From Pseudomonas syringae (GTDB lineage Bacteria > Pseudomonadota > Gammaproteobacteria > Pseudomonadales > Pseudomonadaceae): DNA of 64,000 nt. The notes beneath the pieces were generated by a model. It searched no databases. It saw only the letters and a program-made list of their open reading frames with translations, and was not told the origin of the DNA. This document shows positions 8,056 to 17,153 of this stretch, one piece after another (the first letter of the stretch is position 1; every line of letters starts with the position of its first letter). The position numbers and the translations under genes are program-made. The stretch covers positions 1,890,501-1,954,500 of the forward strand of contig NZ_CP066265.1 of the NCBI RefSeq assembly GCF_023278085.1, read 5' to 3'.

Positions 8056-9483
8056 ATGGCCGGGAAAACGCTCTACGACAAGCTCTGGGATTCACATTTG
8101 GTCAAACAGCGCGACGACGGTTCTGCGCTGATCTACATTGACCGTCATATCATCCACGAAGTGACCTCGCCGCAAGCGTTTGAAGGCCTGCGTCTGGCCA
8201 GACGCAAGCCGTGGCGGATCGACTCGATCATCGCCACGCCTGACCATAACGTGCCGACCACTCCAGAGCGCAAGGGCGGTATCGATGCCATCGAAGACCA
8301 AGTCTCGCGCCTGCAAGTGCAGACCCTCGACGACAACTGCGACGAGTACGGCATCACCGAATTCAAGATGAACGACCCGCGTCAGGGCATCGTCCACGTC
8401 ATCGGCCCTGAGCAGGGCGCAACCCTGCCGGGCATGAGCGTGGTCTGTGGTGACTCGCACACCTCTACCCACGGCGCCTTTGGCGCACTGGCCCACGGTA
8501 TCGGCACTTCCGAGGTCGAGCATGTGCTGGCGACCCAGTGCCTGGTGGCCAAGAAGATGAAGAACATGCTGGTGTCGGTCGAAGGCCAGTTGCCGTTCGG
8601 CGTGACCGCCAAAGACATCGTGCTGGCGGTGATCGGCAAGATTGGCACCGCAGGCGGTAATGGTTACGCGATCGAGTTCGCTGGCAGCGCGATTCGCGAT
8701 CTGTCCATCGAAGGGCGCATGACCATCTGCAACATGTCCATCGAGGCAGGCGCCCGGGTCGGCATGGTGGCCACCGACGAGAAGACCGTCGAATACGTAA
8801 AAGGCCGTCCGTTCGCACCGAAGGGCGCTGAATGGGACCTTGCTGTCGAAGCCTGGAAGGACCTGGTGTCTGACCCAGACGCCGTGTTCGACACCGTGGT
8901 CAGGCTGGATGCCGCGCAGATCAAGCCTCAGGTCAGCTGGGGCACGTCGCCGGAAATGGTGCTGGCGGTCGATCAGAACGTGCCGGACCCTGCGCAGGAA
9001 CCGGATCTGGTCAAGCGCGGCTCCATTGAGCGCGCCCTGAAGTACATGGGTCTGAAAGCCAATCAGCCGATTACCGATATCCAGCTGGACCGGGTATTCA
9101 TCGGTTCCTGCACCAACTCGCGGATCGAAGACCTGCGCGCCGCTGCGGACGTTGCCAAAGGTCGCAAGGTGGCTTCAACCATCAAGCAGGCCATCGTGGT
9201 GCCGGGTTCGGGCCTGATCAAGGAACAGGCCGAAAAAGAAGGGCTGGACAAGGTGTTCATCGAGGCCGGTTTTGAGTGGCGCGAGCCGGGCTGCTCGATG
9301 TGTCTGGCGATGAACCCTGATCGCCTGGGTTCCGGCGAGCATTGCGCGTCCACTTCCAACCGTAACTTTGAAGGCCGTCAGGGTGCCGGTGGCCGAACGC
9401 ATCTGGTGAGCCCGGCGATGGCCGCTGCCGCAGCGGTCACTGGCCGTTTCATCGATGTTCGCGAATTGAGGAATCCAGCATGA
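8056..9483 (+). CDS. leuC: 3-isopropylmalate dehydratase, large subunit
   Basis: With LeuD it isomerises 2-isopropylmalate to 3-isopropylmalate in leucine synthesis. The 475 residues are full length for the aconitase family. DHNVPTT and [12 protein letters not shown] are present, and the three 4Fe-4S cysteines are seen in [11 protein letters not shown] (one) and GCSMCLAMN (two). ATG 8056 follows TGAGGA at about ten bases. It overlaps leuD by four bases (ATGA), so the two subunits are translationally coupled. Confidence 0.98.
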   Translation: MAGKTLYDKLWDSHLVKQRDDGSALIYIDRHIIHEVTSPQAFEGLRLARRKPWRIDSIIATPDHNVPTTPERKGGIDAIEDQVSRLQVQTLDDNCDEYGITEFKMNDPRQGIVHVIGPEQGATLPGMSVVCGDSHTSTHGAFGALAHGIGTSEVEHVLATQCLVAKKMKNMLVSVEGQLPFGVTAKDIVLAVIGKIGTAGGNGYAIEFAGSAIRDLSIEGRMTICNMSIEAGARVGMVATDEKTVEYVKGRPFAPKGAEWDLAVEAWKDLVSDPDAVFDTVVRLDAAQIKPQVSWGTSPEMVLAVDQNVPDPAQEPDLVKRGSIERALKYMGLKANQPITDIQLDRVFIGSCTNSRIEDLRAAADVAKGRKVASTIKQAIVVPGSGLIKEQAEKEGLDKVFIEAGFEWREPGCSMCLAMNPDRLGSGEHCASTSNRNFEGRQGAGGRTHLVSPAMAAAAAVTGRFIDVRELRNPA

Positions 9484-10121
9484 AAGCCTTTACCCAGCAC
9501 ACTGGTCTGGTCGCTCCTCTGGATCGCGCCAACGTCGACACTGACCAGATCATCCCCAAGCAGTTTCTCAAGTCGATCAAACGCACGGGTTTTGGCCCCA
9601 ACCTGTTTGATGAGTGGCGCTACCTGGACGTAGGCCAGCCTTATCAGGACAATTCGAAACGTCCGCTGAACCATGATTTCGTCCTCAACCATGAGCGTTA
9701 TCAAGGCGCCAGCGTGCTGCTGGCCCGGGAAAACTTCGGCTGCGGTTCCAGTCGCGAACACGCGCCTTGGGCGCTGGAAGAGTATGGTTTCTGCGCCATC
9801 ATCGCGTCGAGCTATGCCGACATTTTCTTCAACAACAGTTTCAAGAACGGCCTGCTGCCAATCATTCTGGCCGAAGCCGAGGTCGACGAGCTGTTCCGCC
9901 AGGTCGAAGCCAGCCCTGGGTATCAGTTGAGCATCGACTTGCAAGCCCAGACCGTGACCCGGCCTGACGGCAAGGTGCTGAGCTTTGAAATCGACGCCTT
10001 CCGCAAGCATTGCCTGCTCAATGGCCTGGACGACATCGGCCTGACCTTGATGGACGCCGACGCGATCGCCAGCTTCGAGAGCAGGCACCGCGCCAGCCAG
10101 CCGTGGTTGTTTCGCGACTGA
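9480..10121 (+). CDS. leuD: 3-isopropylmalate dehydratase, small subunit
   Basis: The swivel-domain partner of LeuC, 213 residues, with [13 protein letters not shown] near the start and the substrate-binding [13 protein letters not shown]. It starts inside the last codons of leuC. About 150 bases separate it from leuB; that gap carries a perfect 12-bp hairpin (10150-10161 with 10168-10179) without a strong T run, which could be a processing or weak stop signal. Confidence 0.98.
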   Translation: MKAFTQHTGLVAPLDRANVDTDQIIPKQFLKSIKRTGFGPNLFDEWRYLDVGQPYQDNSKRPLNHDFVLNHERYQGASVLLARENFGCGSSREHAPWALEEYGFCAIIASSYADIFFNNSFKNGLLPIILAEAEVDELFRQVEASPGYQLSIDLQAQTVTRPDGKVLSFEIDAFRKHCLLNGLDDIGLTLMDADAIASFESRHRASQPWLFRD

Positions 10122-10271
10122 CGGCCAGGCAACGGTTACAGTTTCATTCGCGAGCAAGGCGGTCATTCGCCTTGCTCGCAAAGGTATTTTGGCCGGACGA
10201 TAAATTTTTTGCCGTATTCAGCGTTATTAACAGGCGTTGTCTGAAGCGCCGCTGCACACATCGAGGATGTT

Positions 10272-11354
10272 ATGAGCAAGCAGATTCTGATTCTCCCAGG
10301 TGACGGTATTGGTCCGGAAATCATGACCGAAGCGGTCAAGGTGCTGGAACTGGCCAACGAAAAGTATCAACTGGGCTTTGAATTGACCCACGACGTGATT
10401 GGCGGCGCAGCCATCGACAAGCATGGTGTGCCGCTGGCCGATGAAACCCTGGACCGTGCCCGTGCAGCCGATGCTGTGCTGCTCGGCGCGGTGGGCGGCC
10501 CGAAATGGGACACCATCGAACGTGATATCCGTCCTGAGCGCGGTCTGCTGAAAATCCGTTCGCAACTGGGCCTGTTCGGCAATCTGCGCCCGGCGATTCT
10601 TTATCCGCAACTGGCTGATGCGTCGAGCCTCAAGCCGGAAATCGTCGCCGGACTGGATATTCTGATCGTCCGTGAGCTGACCGGTGGCATCTATTTCGGC
10701 GCGCCACGCGGCACTCGCGTACTGGATAATGGCGAGCGTCAGGCTTATGACACGCTGCCGTACAGCGAAAGCGAAATCCGTCGTATTGCCAGGGTCGGTT
10801 TCGACATGGCCATGGTGCGCGGCAAGAAGCTCTGTTCGGTGGACAAGGCCAACGTACTGGCGTCCAGCCAGCTGTGGCGCGAAATCGTGGAGGAGGTCGC
10901 CAAGGATTATCCGCAGGTAGAACTGAGCCACATGTACGTCGATAACGCCGCCATGCAACTGGTGCGCGCGCCCAAGCAGTTCGATGTAATCGTCACCGAT
11001 AACCTGTTCGGCGACATTCTGTCCGATCAGGCGTCGATGCTCACCGGTTCCATCGGCATGCTGCCTTCTGCCTCGCTGGATACCGCCAACAAGGGCATGT
11101 ACGAGCCTTGCCACGGTTCGGCACCGGACATTGCCGGCAAAGGCATCGCCAACCCGCTGGCGACCATTCTGTCGGTGTCGATGATGTTGCGTTACAGCTT
11201 CAATCTGACCGATGCCGCCGACGCCATCGAACAGGCGGTCAGTCTGGTTCTGGATCAGGGCATCCGTACCGGCGACATCTGGTCCGAGGGCAATGTCAAA
11301 GTCGGTACCAAGGAAATGGGCGATGCAGTAGTCGCCGCGCTGCGGAATCTGTAA
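10272..11354 (+). CDS. leuB: 3-isopropylmalate dehydrogenase
   Basis: NAD-dependent oxidative decarboxylation of 3-isopropylmalate to 2-oxoisocaproate, the third leucine-specific step. 360 residues, beginning [17 protein letters not shown]; substrate arginines are in the [22 protein letters not shown] region, and [15 protein letters not shown] carries the metal-binding aspartates. The C-terminal [15 protein letters not shown] is the NAD-binding loop. It lies in line with leuCD and asd. Confidence 0.98.
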   Translation: MSKQILILPGDGIGPEIMTEAVKVLELANEKYQLGFELTHDVIGGAAIDKHGVPLADETLDRARAADAVLLGAVGGPKWDTIERDIRPERGLLKIRSQLGLFGNLRPAILYPQLADASSLKPEIVAGLDILIVRELTGGIYFGAPRGTRVLDNGERQAYDTLPYSESEIRRIARVGFDMAMVRGKKLCSVDKANVLASSQLWREIVEEVAKDYPQVELSHMYVDNAAMQLVRAPKQFDVIVTDNLFGDILSDQASMLTGSIGMLPSASLDTANKGMYEPCHGSAPDIAGKGIANPLATILSVSMMLRYSFNLTDAADAIEQAVSLVLDQGIRTGDIWSEGNVKVGTKEMGDAVVAALRNL

Positions 11355-11424
11355 TCTCTCTGGCCCGCCGCCTGCTGTTGACGCGCAGAGCGGCGGTCCC
11401 ACTTTTATTCAAGGTGTAGTTGCG

Positions 11425-12537
11425 ATGAAACGTGTAGGTCTGATCGGTTGGCGTGGCATGGTCGGTTCCGTGCTCATGCAGCGGATGCGGGAAGAGCAGG
11501 ACTTCGATCTCATTGAGCCGGTGTTCTTCACTACCTCCAATGTTGGTGGCCAGGCGCCTTCGGTGGGCAAGGATGTTGCGCCGCTGAAAGATGCCTACAG
11601 CATCGACGAGCTGAAAACCCTGGACGTGGTGCTGACCTGCCAGGGCGGCGACTACACCAACGAAGTATTCCCCAAGCTGCGTGAAGCGGGCTGGCAGGGC
11701 TACTGGATCGACGCGGCCTCCAGCCTGCGCATGCAGGATGACGCCGTTATCGTGCTCGACCCGGTAAACCGCAAGGTCATCGACCAGAAACTGGACGCGG
11801 GCACCAAGAACTACATTGGCGGCAACTGCACGGTCAGCCTGATGCTGATGGGCCTGGGCGGTCTGTTCGATGCCGGTCTGGTCGAGTGGATGAACGTCAT
11901 GACCTATCAGGCGGCCTCCGGTGCCGGCGCGCAGAACATGCGTGAGCTGATCAGGCAGATGGGTGCAGTACACGCCTCGGTAGCTGACGAACTGGCTAAC
12001 CCGGCCAGCGCCATTCTCGACATCGATCGCAAGGTGGCCGAAGCCATGCGCAGCGAGTCGTTCCCCACCGAGAACTTCGGCGTGCCACTGGCGGGCAGCC
12101 TGATCCCGTGGATCGACAAGGCGCTGCCGAATGGCCAGAGCCGTGAAGAGTGGAAAGGTCAGGCCGAGACCAACAAGATCCTCGGCCGCTTCAAGAGCCC
12201 GATCCCGGTCGACGGCATCTGCGTGCGCATCGGCGCCATGCGTTGCCACAGCCAGGCGCTGACCATCAAGCTGAACAAGGATGTGCCGATTGCGGACATC
12301 GAAGGTTTGATCAGCCAGCACAACCCGTGGGTCAAGCTGGTGCCGAACACTCGTGAAGCCAGCGCACAAGAGCTGACCCCGACCGCAGTGACCGGCACCA
12401 TGAGTGTGCCGGTGGGCCGTCTGCGCAAGCTGAACATGGGTTCCCAGTACCTGGGCGCGTTCACCGTCGGTGACCAGCTGTTGTGGGGCGCGGCTGAACC
12501 GCTGCGGCGCATGCTGAGAATCCTGCTGGAGCGTTGA
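11425..12537 (+). CDS. asd: Aspartate-semialdehyde dehydrogenase
   Basis: Reduces aspartyl phosphate to aspartate semialdehyde, the branch point to lysine, threonine, methionine and diaminopimelate. 370 residues of the gammaproteobacterial type: [14 protein letters not shown] for [19 protein letters not shown], the active-site Cys in [12 protein letters not shown] at about residue 135, and [16 protein letters not shown] with the catalytic His. It is followed by a terminator. The usual Pseudomonas downstream neighbours (fimV, truA), as I remember them, are absent. Confidence 0.97.
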   Translation: MKRVGLIGWRGMVGSVLMQRMREEQDFDLIEPVFFTTSNVGGQAPSVGKDVAPLKDAYSIDELKTLDVVLTCQGGDYTNEVFPKLREAGWQGYWIDAASSLRMQDDAVIVLDPVNRKVIDQKLDAGTKNYIGGNCTVSLMLMGLGGLFDAGLVEWMNVMTYQAASGAGAQNMRELIRQMGAVHASVADELANPASAILDIDRKVAEAMRSESFPTENFGVPLAGSLIPWIDKALPNGQSREEWKGQAETNKILGRFKSPIPVDGICVRIGAMRCHSQALTIKLNKDVPIADIEGLISQHNPWVKLVPNTREASAQELTPTAVTGTMSVPVGRLRKLNMGSQYLGAFTVGDQLLWGAAEPLRRMLRILLER

Positions 12538-12555
12538 TGCTGCGGTTTTACACGA

Positions 12556-12587
12556 AACCCGCTGCCTGAAAGGGCAGCGGGTTTTTT
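12556..12587 (+). terminator. Rho-independent terminator after asd
   Basis: An 11-bp perfect stem AACCCGCTGCC/GGCAGCGGGTT with a six-base loop and a T run. It closes the leu-asd block and separates it from the galactonate cluster. Confidence 0.92.
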
Positions 12588-12618
12588 ATTGGCTGGTGAC
12601 AGGGATCTACAGATTTAT

Positions 12619-12647
12619 ATCCCTATATATGGGATGTAAATTTACAT
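12619..12647 (+). promoter_or_regulatory. Tandem palindromes upstream of dgoK, candidate operator
   Basis: ATCCC-TATATAT-GGGAT (12619-12635) overlaps the perfect 14-bp palindrome ATGTAAATTTACAT (12634-12647). They end one base before the proposed -35 box of the dgo promoter. A dimeric regulator could bind here; the IclR-family gene at 17154 is the obvious candidate, but the link is inference. Confidence 0.6.
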
Positions 12648-12648
12648 A

Positions 12649-12678
12649 TTGAGATAAACACAACAACAGGTTTATAGT
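12649..12678 (+). promoter_or_regulatory. Putative sigma-70 promoter of the dgo cluster
   Basis: TTGAGA (12649-12654) and TATAGT (12673-12678), spacer 18, lie 40 bases before dgoK. The match is fair and the position is right; the palindromes directly upstream support a regulated promoter. Confidence 0.55.
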
Positions 12679-12717
12679 CGTCCTGCACTCACTTCCAATA
12701 AAACAACAGGTGAAGCA

Positions 12718-13722
12718 ATGCAGGCGCAATTGATCGCACTCGACTGGGGGACAACCTCCCTTCGTGCTTATCGACTTGGCGACCACGGCCAGGTGCTGGA
12801 ACAGCGCGCGCTGAGCGCGGGGATCATGCAGCTACCGACCACGCCGCGCCTGATTGCCGGGCAGTTGTGCAGTGACGGTTTTGAACTGGCGTTCGATCAG
12901 GCCTGCGGCGACTGGCTCGATGCCGAGCCTGGCCTGCCGGTGATTGCCTGCGGCATGGTCGGCAGCGCGCAGGGCTGGCGCGAGGCGGCTTATCGGGAAA
13001 CCCCGGCCAGCGTCAACGAACTGAGCGCAGCGCTGCAAACGGTGCGTAGCCTGGGTGGCGTGACCGTACATATCATTCCGGGCGTACTGCAACGCTCGAC
13101 CCTGCCCAACGTGATGCGTGGCGAAGAAACCCAGGTACTAGGCATACTGGCCGGGCTAGATGCTCAGGTCGATGGCCAGCCGTTGCTGATCGGGCTGCCG
13201 GGCAGCCATTCGAAATGGGTGCAGGTGACCCGCGGTCGCATCGTTCATTTTGATACCTTCATGACCGGCGAGGTCTACGCCGCCCTGTGTGCGCACACGA
13301 TTCTCGGACGCACCATGCAGACCGGCGAGGCATTCGATGACCAGGCGTTTGATCGCGGGCTATCAATGGCCCTGTCACAAGAAGGTGCCGCCGGACCTCT
13401 TTCTACTATCTTCAGTACCCGAACGCTCGGCCTGACCGGGCAACTGACTGCGAGCGCGCAGCCTGACTACCTTTCCGGCCTGTTGATCGGCCATGAACTG
13501 GGCGCCATTGCCAGGCTGCATCTGCACACCCATGAACAATTGCCTGCGGTGATCCTCATCGGCAGCGAGGCGCTGTGCGCACGTTACGCGCGTGGTCTGG
13601 CCGTCTGTGGCTTTCCCAAGGTGACACTGGCCGAACAGGCGACTGAGCGCGGCCTGTGGCAGGTCGCGGTGCAGGCAGGCCTGATCCCACGCCGGTCGTC
13701 CCAACACATTCGAGAGGTTTGA
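12718..13722 (+). CDS. dgoK: 2-dehydro-3-deoxygalactonokinase
   Basis: Phosphorylates 2-keto-3-deoxygalactonate with ATP, the second step of the De Ley-Doudoroff galactonate route. 334 residues with the sugar-kinase-fold start LIALDWGTTSLRAYRL, the family motif CGMVGSAQGWREAAY, and MRGEETQVLG. GLPGSHSKWVQV and LLIGHELGA are further family segments. It is the first gene of dgoK-dgoA-dgoD-transporter; dgoA follows after one base. Confidence 0.95.
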   Translation: MQAQLIALDWGTTSLRAYRLGDHGQVLEQRALSAGIMQLPTTPRLIAGQLCSDGFELAFDQACGDWLDAEPGLPVIACGMVGSAQGWREAAYRETPASVNELSAALQTVRSLGGVTVHIIPGVLQRSTLPNVMRGEETQVLGILAGLDAQVDGQPLLIGLPGSHSKWVQVTRGRIVHFDTFMTGEVYAALCAHTILGRTMQTGEAFDDQAFDRGLSMALSQEGAAGPLSTIFSTRTLGLTGQLTASAQPDYLSGLLIGHELGAIARLHLHTHEQLPAVILIGSEALCARYARGLAVCGFPKVTLAEQATERGLWQVAVQAGLIPRRSSQHIREV

Positions 13723-13723
13723 C

Positions 13724-14359
13724 ATGCTCAAGCAAGCATTGAAGGAAAACGGTCTGGTCGCGATCTTGCGTGGCCTGCGTCCTGAAGAGGCGCCGGCGAT
13801 AGGCGATGTGCTGTACGAGGCCGGTTTTCGCGTTATCGAGGTGCCACTCAATTCTCCGCAGCCGTACGACAGCATCCGTTTGCTGCGCCAGCAACTGCCC
13901 GCCGATTGCCTGATCGGAGCAGGCACGGTGCTGACCCCGGAGCAGGTGACGCACGTCAAGGACGCCGGAGGCCAGGTCATCGTCATGCCGCATAGCGATG
14001 CGAAGGTATTGCGCGCTGCCAGGGCGGCCGGGCTGTTTCTGTCGCCGGGCGTAGCAACGCCGACCGAGGCCTTTGCCGCGCTGGCCGAGGGGGCTGATGT
14101 GCTCAAGCTGTTTCCGGCCGAGCAGATGTCGCCTGCGGTGGTCAAGGCGTGGCTCGCGGTATTGCCGAAGGGCACGATTCTGCTGCCGGTCGGTGGAATC
14201 TCGCCAGACAACATGAAGGTGTTTCTGGACGCAGGCGTGAAAGGCTTTGGCCTGGGCTCCGGGCTGTTCAAACCCGGCATGAGCGCTGCGGATGTCGCCG
14301 AACGGGCCAAGGCTTATGTCGCTGCGTGGACGCAACACACCGCAGCGCTTGCAGGCTGA
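13724..14359 (+). CDS. dgoA: 2-dehydro-3-deoxy-6-phosphogalactonate aldolase
   Basis: Splits KDPGal into pyruvate and glyceraldehyde 3-phosphate. 211 residues, class I aldolase TIM barrel of the KDPG/KHG family: VAILRGLRPEEA, RVIEVPLNSPQP with the catalytic Glu, and GADVLKLFPAEQ with the Schiff-base Lys at about residue 127. GVATPTEAFAA and GGISPDNM form the phosphate site. In E. coli the dgo operon has the same kinase, aldolase, dehydratase and transporter set. Confidence 0.95.
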   Translation: MLKQALKENGLVAILRGLRPEEAPAIGDVLYEAGFRVIEVPLNSPQPYDSIRLLRQQLPADCLIGAGTVLTPEQVTHVKDAGGQVIVMPHSDAKVLRAARAAGLFLSPGVATPTEAFAALAEGADVLKLFPAEQMSPAVVKAWLAVLPKGTILLPVGGISPDNMKVFLDAGVKGFGLGSGLFKPGMSAADVAERAKAYVAAWTQHTAALAG

Positions 14360-14419
14360 TCGGCACCGCTGTTTGACAGCCGCTATCCAATAAGAGAATC
14401 AACAAGAGAAACCGCACCC

Positions 14420-15568
14420 ATGAAAATCACCAAACTCACCACGTTCATCGTTCCGCCGCGCTGGTGCTTCCTCAAGGTCGAGACCGACGAAGGGGTTGTC
14501 GGCTGGGGCGAGCCGGTGGTCGAAGGCCGCGCGCACACTGTAGCCGCTGCCGTGGAAGAGCTGTCCGATTACCTGATCGGCAAGGACCCGCGCAACATCG
14601 AAGACATCTGGACCGTGCTGTATCGCGGCGGCTTTTACCGGGGTGGTGCGATCCACATGAGCGCGCTGGCCGGTATCGATCAGGCGTTGTGGGACATCAA
14701 GGGTAAAGCGCTGGGCGTTTCGGTCAGCGACCTGCTCGGCGGTCAGGTGCGAGACAAGATTCGTGTCTACTCGTGGATCGGCGGTGATCGTCCTGCCGAC
14801 ACGGCGCGGGCGGCGAAGGAAGCGGTCGAACGTGGCTTTACAGCGGTGAAGATGAACGGCACCGAAGAGCTGCAATTTCTCGACACCTTCGACAAAGTCG
14901 ATCTGGCATTGGCCAACGTCGCTGCGGTGCGTGATGCAGTGGGGCCGAATGTCGGCATTGGTGTGGAGTTCCATGGCCGGGTCCACAAGCCGATGGCCAA
15001 GGTGCTGATGAAAGAGCTGGACCCGTACAAGCTGATGTTCATCGAAGAACCGGTGCTCAGTGAAAACTACGAGGCGCTGAAAGAACTGGCACCGCTGACC
15101 AGCACCCCGATTGCCTTGGGCGAGCGTCTGTTCTCGCGCTGGGACTTCAAGCGTGTGTTGAGCGAAGGCTACGTCGACATCATCCAGCCGGATGCGTCCC
15201 ACGCAGGCGGCATCACCGAAACCCGCAAGATCGCCAACATGGCCGAAGCCTACGATGTCGCCCTGGCGCTGCATTGCCCGCTGGGACCGATTGCGCTGGC
15301 CGCCTGCCTGCAGCTGGATGCGGTGTGCTACAACGCCTTCATTCAGGAACAGAGCCTGGGCATCCACTACAACGAAAGCAACGACCTGCTGGATTACGTC
15401 AAGCATCCCGAAGTGTTCGACTACGACAAAGGCATGGTCAAGATCCCCAACGGGCCGGGCCTGGGCATCGAAATCAACGAAGAATACGTCATCGAACGCG
15501 CCGCCATCGGCCACCGCTGGCGCAACCCGATCTGGCGCCATGCAGATGGCAGTTTTGCGGAGTGGTAG
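14420..15568 (+). CDS. dgoD: D-galactonate dehydratase
   Basis: Dehydrates D-galactonate to 2-keto-3-deoxygalactonate; enolase superfamily, mandelate racemase subgroup. 382 residues, full length, aligning end to end with E. coli DgoD as I remember it (MKITKLTTF at the start, [15 protein letters not shown] at the end). FIEEPV and LGERLFSRW carry two metal-binding Glu, and LALHCPLGP the catalytic His. The first ligand, Asp in E. coli (DFHGR), is Glu here (VEFHGRV). ATG 14420 is preceded by AACAAGAGAA at a usable distance. A repeat lies between it and the transporter. Confidence 0.94.
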   Translation: MKITKLTTFIVPPRWCFLKVETDEGVVGWGEPVVEGRAHTVAAAVEELSDYLIGKDPRNIEDIWTVLYRGGFYRGGAIHMSALAGIDQALWDIKGKALGVSVSDLLGGQVRDKIRVYSWIGGDRPADTARAAKEAVERGFTAVKMNGTEELQFLDTFDKVDLALANVAAVRDAVGPNVGIGVEFHGRVHKPMAKVLMKELDPYKLMFIEEPVLSENYEALKELAPLTSTPIALGERLFSRWDFKRVLSEGYVDIIQPDASHAGGITETRKIANMAEAYDVALALHCPLGPIALAACLQLDAVCYNAFIQEQSLGIHYNESNDLLDYVKHPEVFDYDKGMVKIPNGPGLGIEINEEYVIERAAIGHRWRNPIWRHADGSFAEW

Positions 15569-15584
15569 ATCGCCGTAACCATCG

Positions 15585-15702
15585 TTCCCACGCTCTGCGT
15601 GGGAATGCAGTTCTGGACGCTCTGCGTCCGACTTTGAGGGAGCGGCACGGCGCAGATAGGTGACGCAGAGCGTCACGAAATGCATTACCACGCGGAGCGT
15701 GG
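15585..15702. repeat. Cluster of four covarying palindromes between dgoD and the transporter
   Basis: Palindromes TTCCCACGC-TCT-GCGTGGGAA (15585-15605), GGACGC-TCT-GCGTCC (15615-15629), GTGACGC-AGA-GCGTCAC (15660-15676) and CCACGC-GGA-GCGTGG (15688-15702) share one inner core. The outermost two are also partly complementary (CGTTCCCACGC against GCGTGGGAACG), so the whole 125-base block can fold on itself. It may lie within the dgo transcript. From memory, this is a common P. syringae intergenic repeat. Confidence 0.8.
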
Positions 15703-15748
15703 GAACGAGAGCTCGCCAAACAATAAATCCAACAAGAGGCTACATGCC

Positions 15749-17059
15749 ATGCGCACTCGGACTATGGACGGCGCGGCGTCGCTGGTGACGCCGTCCCGCA
15801 AGCGTTTCTTCATCATGGTGTTGCTGTTCATCACCGTGGTGATCAACTACCTCGACCGCAGCAACCTGTCCATCGCCGCTCCGGCACTGACCGCCGAGCT
15901 GGGCCTTGATACGGTGCATGTCGGGCTGATCTTCTCCGCTTTCGGTTGGACCTACGCCGCCATGCAACTGCCCGGAGGCTGGCTGGTGGATCGTGTGCCG
16001 CCGCGCATCCTCTACACCGCAGCATTGCTGCTGTGGTCCATCGCAACCATCATGCTCGGCTTCGCCGCCAGCTTCATCGCGCTGTTCGTCCTGCGCATGG
16101 CCGTCGGCGCGCTGGAAGCGCCGGCCTATCCGATCAACAGCCGCGTCGTGACCACCTGGTTTCCCGAACGTGAGCGCGCAACGGCCATTGGCGTCTACAC
16201 CTCAGGACAGTTCGTCGGTCTGGCATTTCTGACCCCGGTGCTGGCCTGGTTACAGGCGCACTACGGCTGGCACATGGTGTTCGTCGCAACGGGCGGCGTT
16301 GGCGTGCTGTGGGCATTGATCTGGTACACGGTATATCGCGAGCCGCGTGACTTCAAAGGCGTCAACCAGCAGGAGATCGACCTGATTCAGGAGGGCGGCG
16401 GTCTGGTGGATATCCAGCAGGATGCCGAGAAGCAGAAGCAGGGTTTCAGTTGGCTGGACTTGGGCATCGTGCTCAGCAAACGCAAATTGTGGGGCATCTA
16501 CCTGGGGCAGTTTTGCCTGAACTCCACGTTGTGGTTCTTCCTGACCTGGTTCCCGACCTACCTGGTTAAATACCGTGGCATGGACTTCATCAAGTCCGGC
16601 CTGCTGGCGTCGTTGCCGTTTCTGGCGGCGTTCGTCGGCGTGTTGTGTTCGGGGTTCTTCTCCGACTGGCTGATCCGTCGCGGCCATACAGTGGGCTTCG
16701 CCCGCAAGCTGCCGATCATCGCCGGGTTGCTGATTTCAACGTCGATCATCGGCGCCAACTTTGTCGACTCCACGCCGCTGGTCATCACCTTTCTGGCCCT
16801 GGCGTTCTTTGGCAACGGTCTGGCGTCGATCACCTGGTCGCTGGTCTCGACCCTGGCCCCGGCGCGCCTGCTGGGCCTGACGGGCGGCACGTTCAACTTC
16901 ATCGGCAATCTGGCGGCCATTGCCACGCCGATCGTGATCGGCTTTCTGGCATCGGGCGATTCGTTTGCGCCAGCGATTACCTATATCTCGGCGCTGGCCC
17001 TGCTGGGTGCGCTGTCCTACATCCTGCTGGTAGGAAAAGTCGAACGTATCGAGCTGTGA
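15749..17059 (+). CDS. MFS transporter, probable D-galactonate uptake
   Basis: An inner-membrane secondary transporter of the anion:cation symporter family (DgoT, GudP, GarP relatives), 436 residues and about 12 membrane helices. MVLLFITVVINYLDRSNLSIAAP is helix 1 with the family motif NYLDRSNLS. PGGWLVDRVPPR is the loop 2-3 MFS motif, and FPERERATAIG follows. I chose ATG 15749 with AAGAGG nine bases upstream; an upstream in-frame ATG at 15680 lies in the palindromic repeat. Galactonate specificity is inferred from the neighbouring dgoK, dgoA and dgoD. Confidence 0.9.
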   Translation: MRTRTMDGAASLVTPSRKRFFIMVLLFITVVINYLDRSNLSIAAPALTAELGLDTVHVGLIFSAFGWTYAAMQLPGGWLVDRVPPRILYTAALLLWSIATIMLGFAASFIALFVLRMAVGALEAPAYPINSRVVTTWFPERERATAIGVYTSGQFVGLAFLTPVLAWLQAHYGWHMVFVATGGVGVLWALIWYTVYREPRDFKGVNQQEIDLIQEGGGLVDIQQDAEKQKQGFSWLDLGIVLSKRKLWGIYLGQFCLNSTLWFFLTWFPTYLVKYRGMDFIKSGLLASLPFLAAFVGVLCSGFFSDWLIRRGHTVGFARKLPIIAGLLISTSIIGANFVDSTPLVITFLALAFFGNGLASITWSLVSTLAPARLLGLTGGTFNFIGNLAAIATPIVIGFLASGDSFAPAITYISALALLGALSYILLVGKVERIEL

Positions 17060-17090
17060 TAGTCGAGCTCTGAGGTCGACGCGTGCGGAC

Positions 17091-17118
17091 GCTGGCGACG
17101 ATAATGTCGCCAGCTTTT
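17091..17118 (+). terminator. Terminator after the dgo transporter
   Basis: A 9-bp perfect stem GCTGGCGAC/GTCGCCAGC with a six-base loop and TTTT. It separates the transporter from the regulator gene 36 bases further on. Confidence 0.75.
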
Positions 17119-17153
17119 CGAGCTGCCCCTTTTTATCCAAACCACGGCCTGTC

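Noticed and set aside
10150..10179. A rho-independent terminator between leuD and leuB
   Set aside because: The 12-bp hairpin is perfect but is followed by AAAGGTATTTT rather than a direct T run, so I only mention it as a possible processing or weak stop signal.
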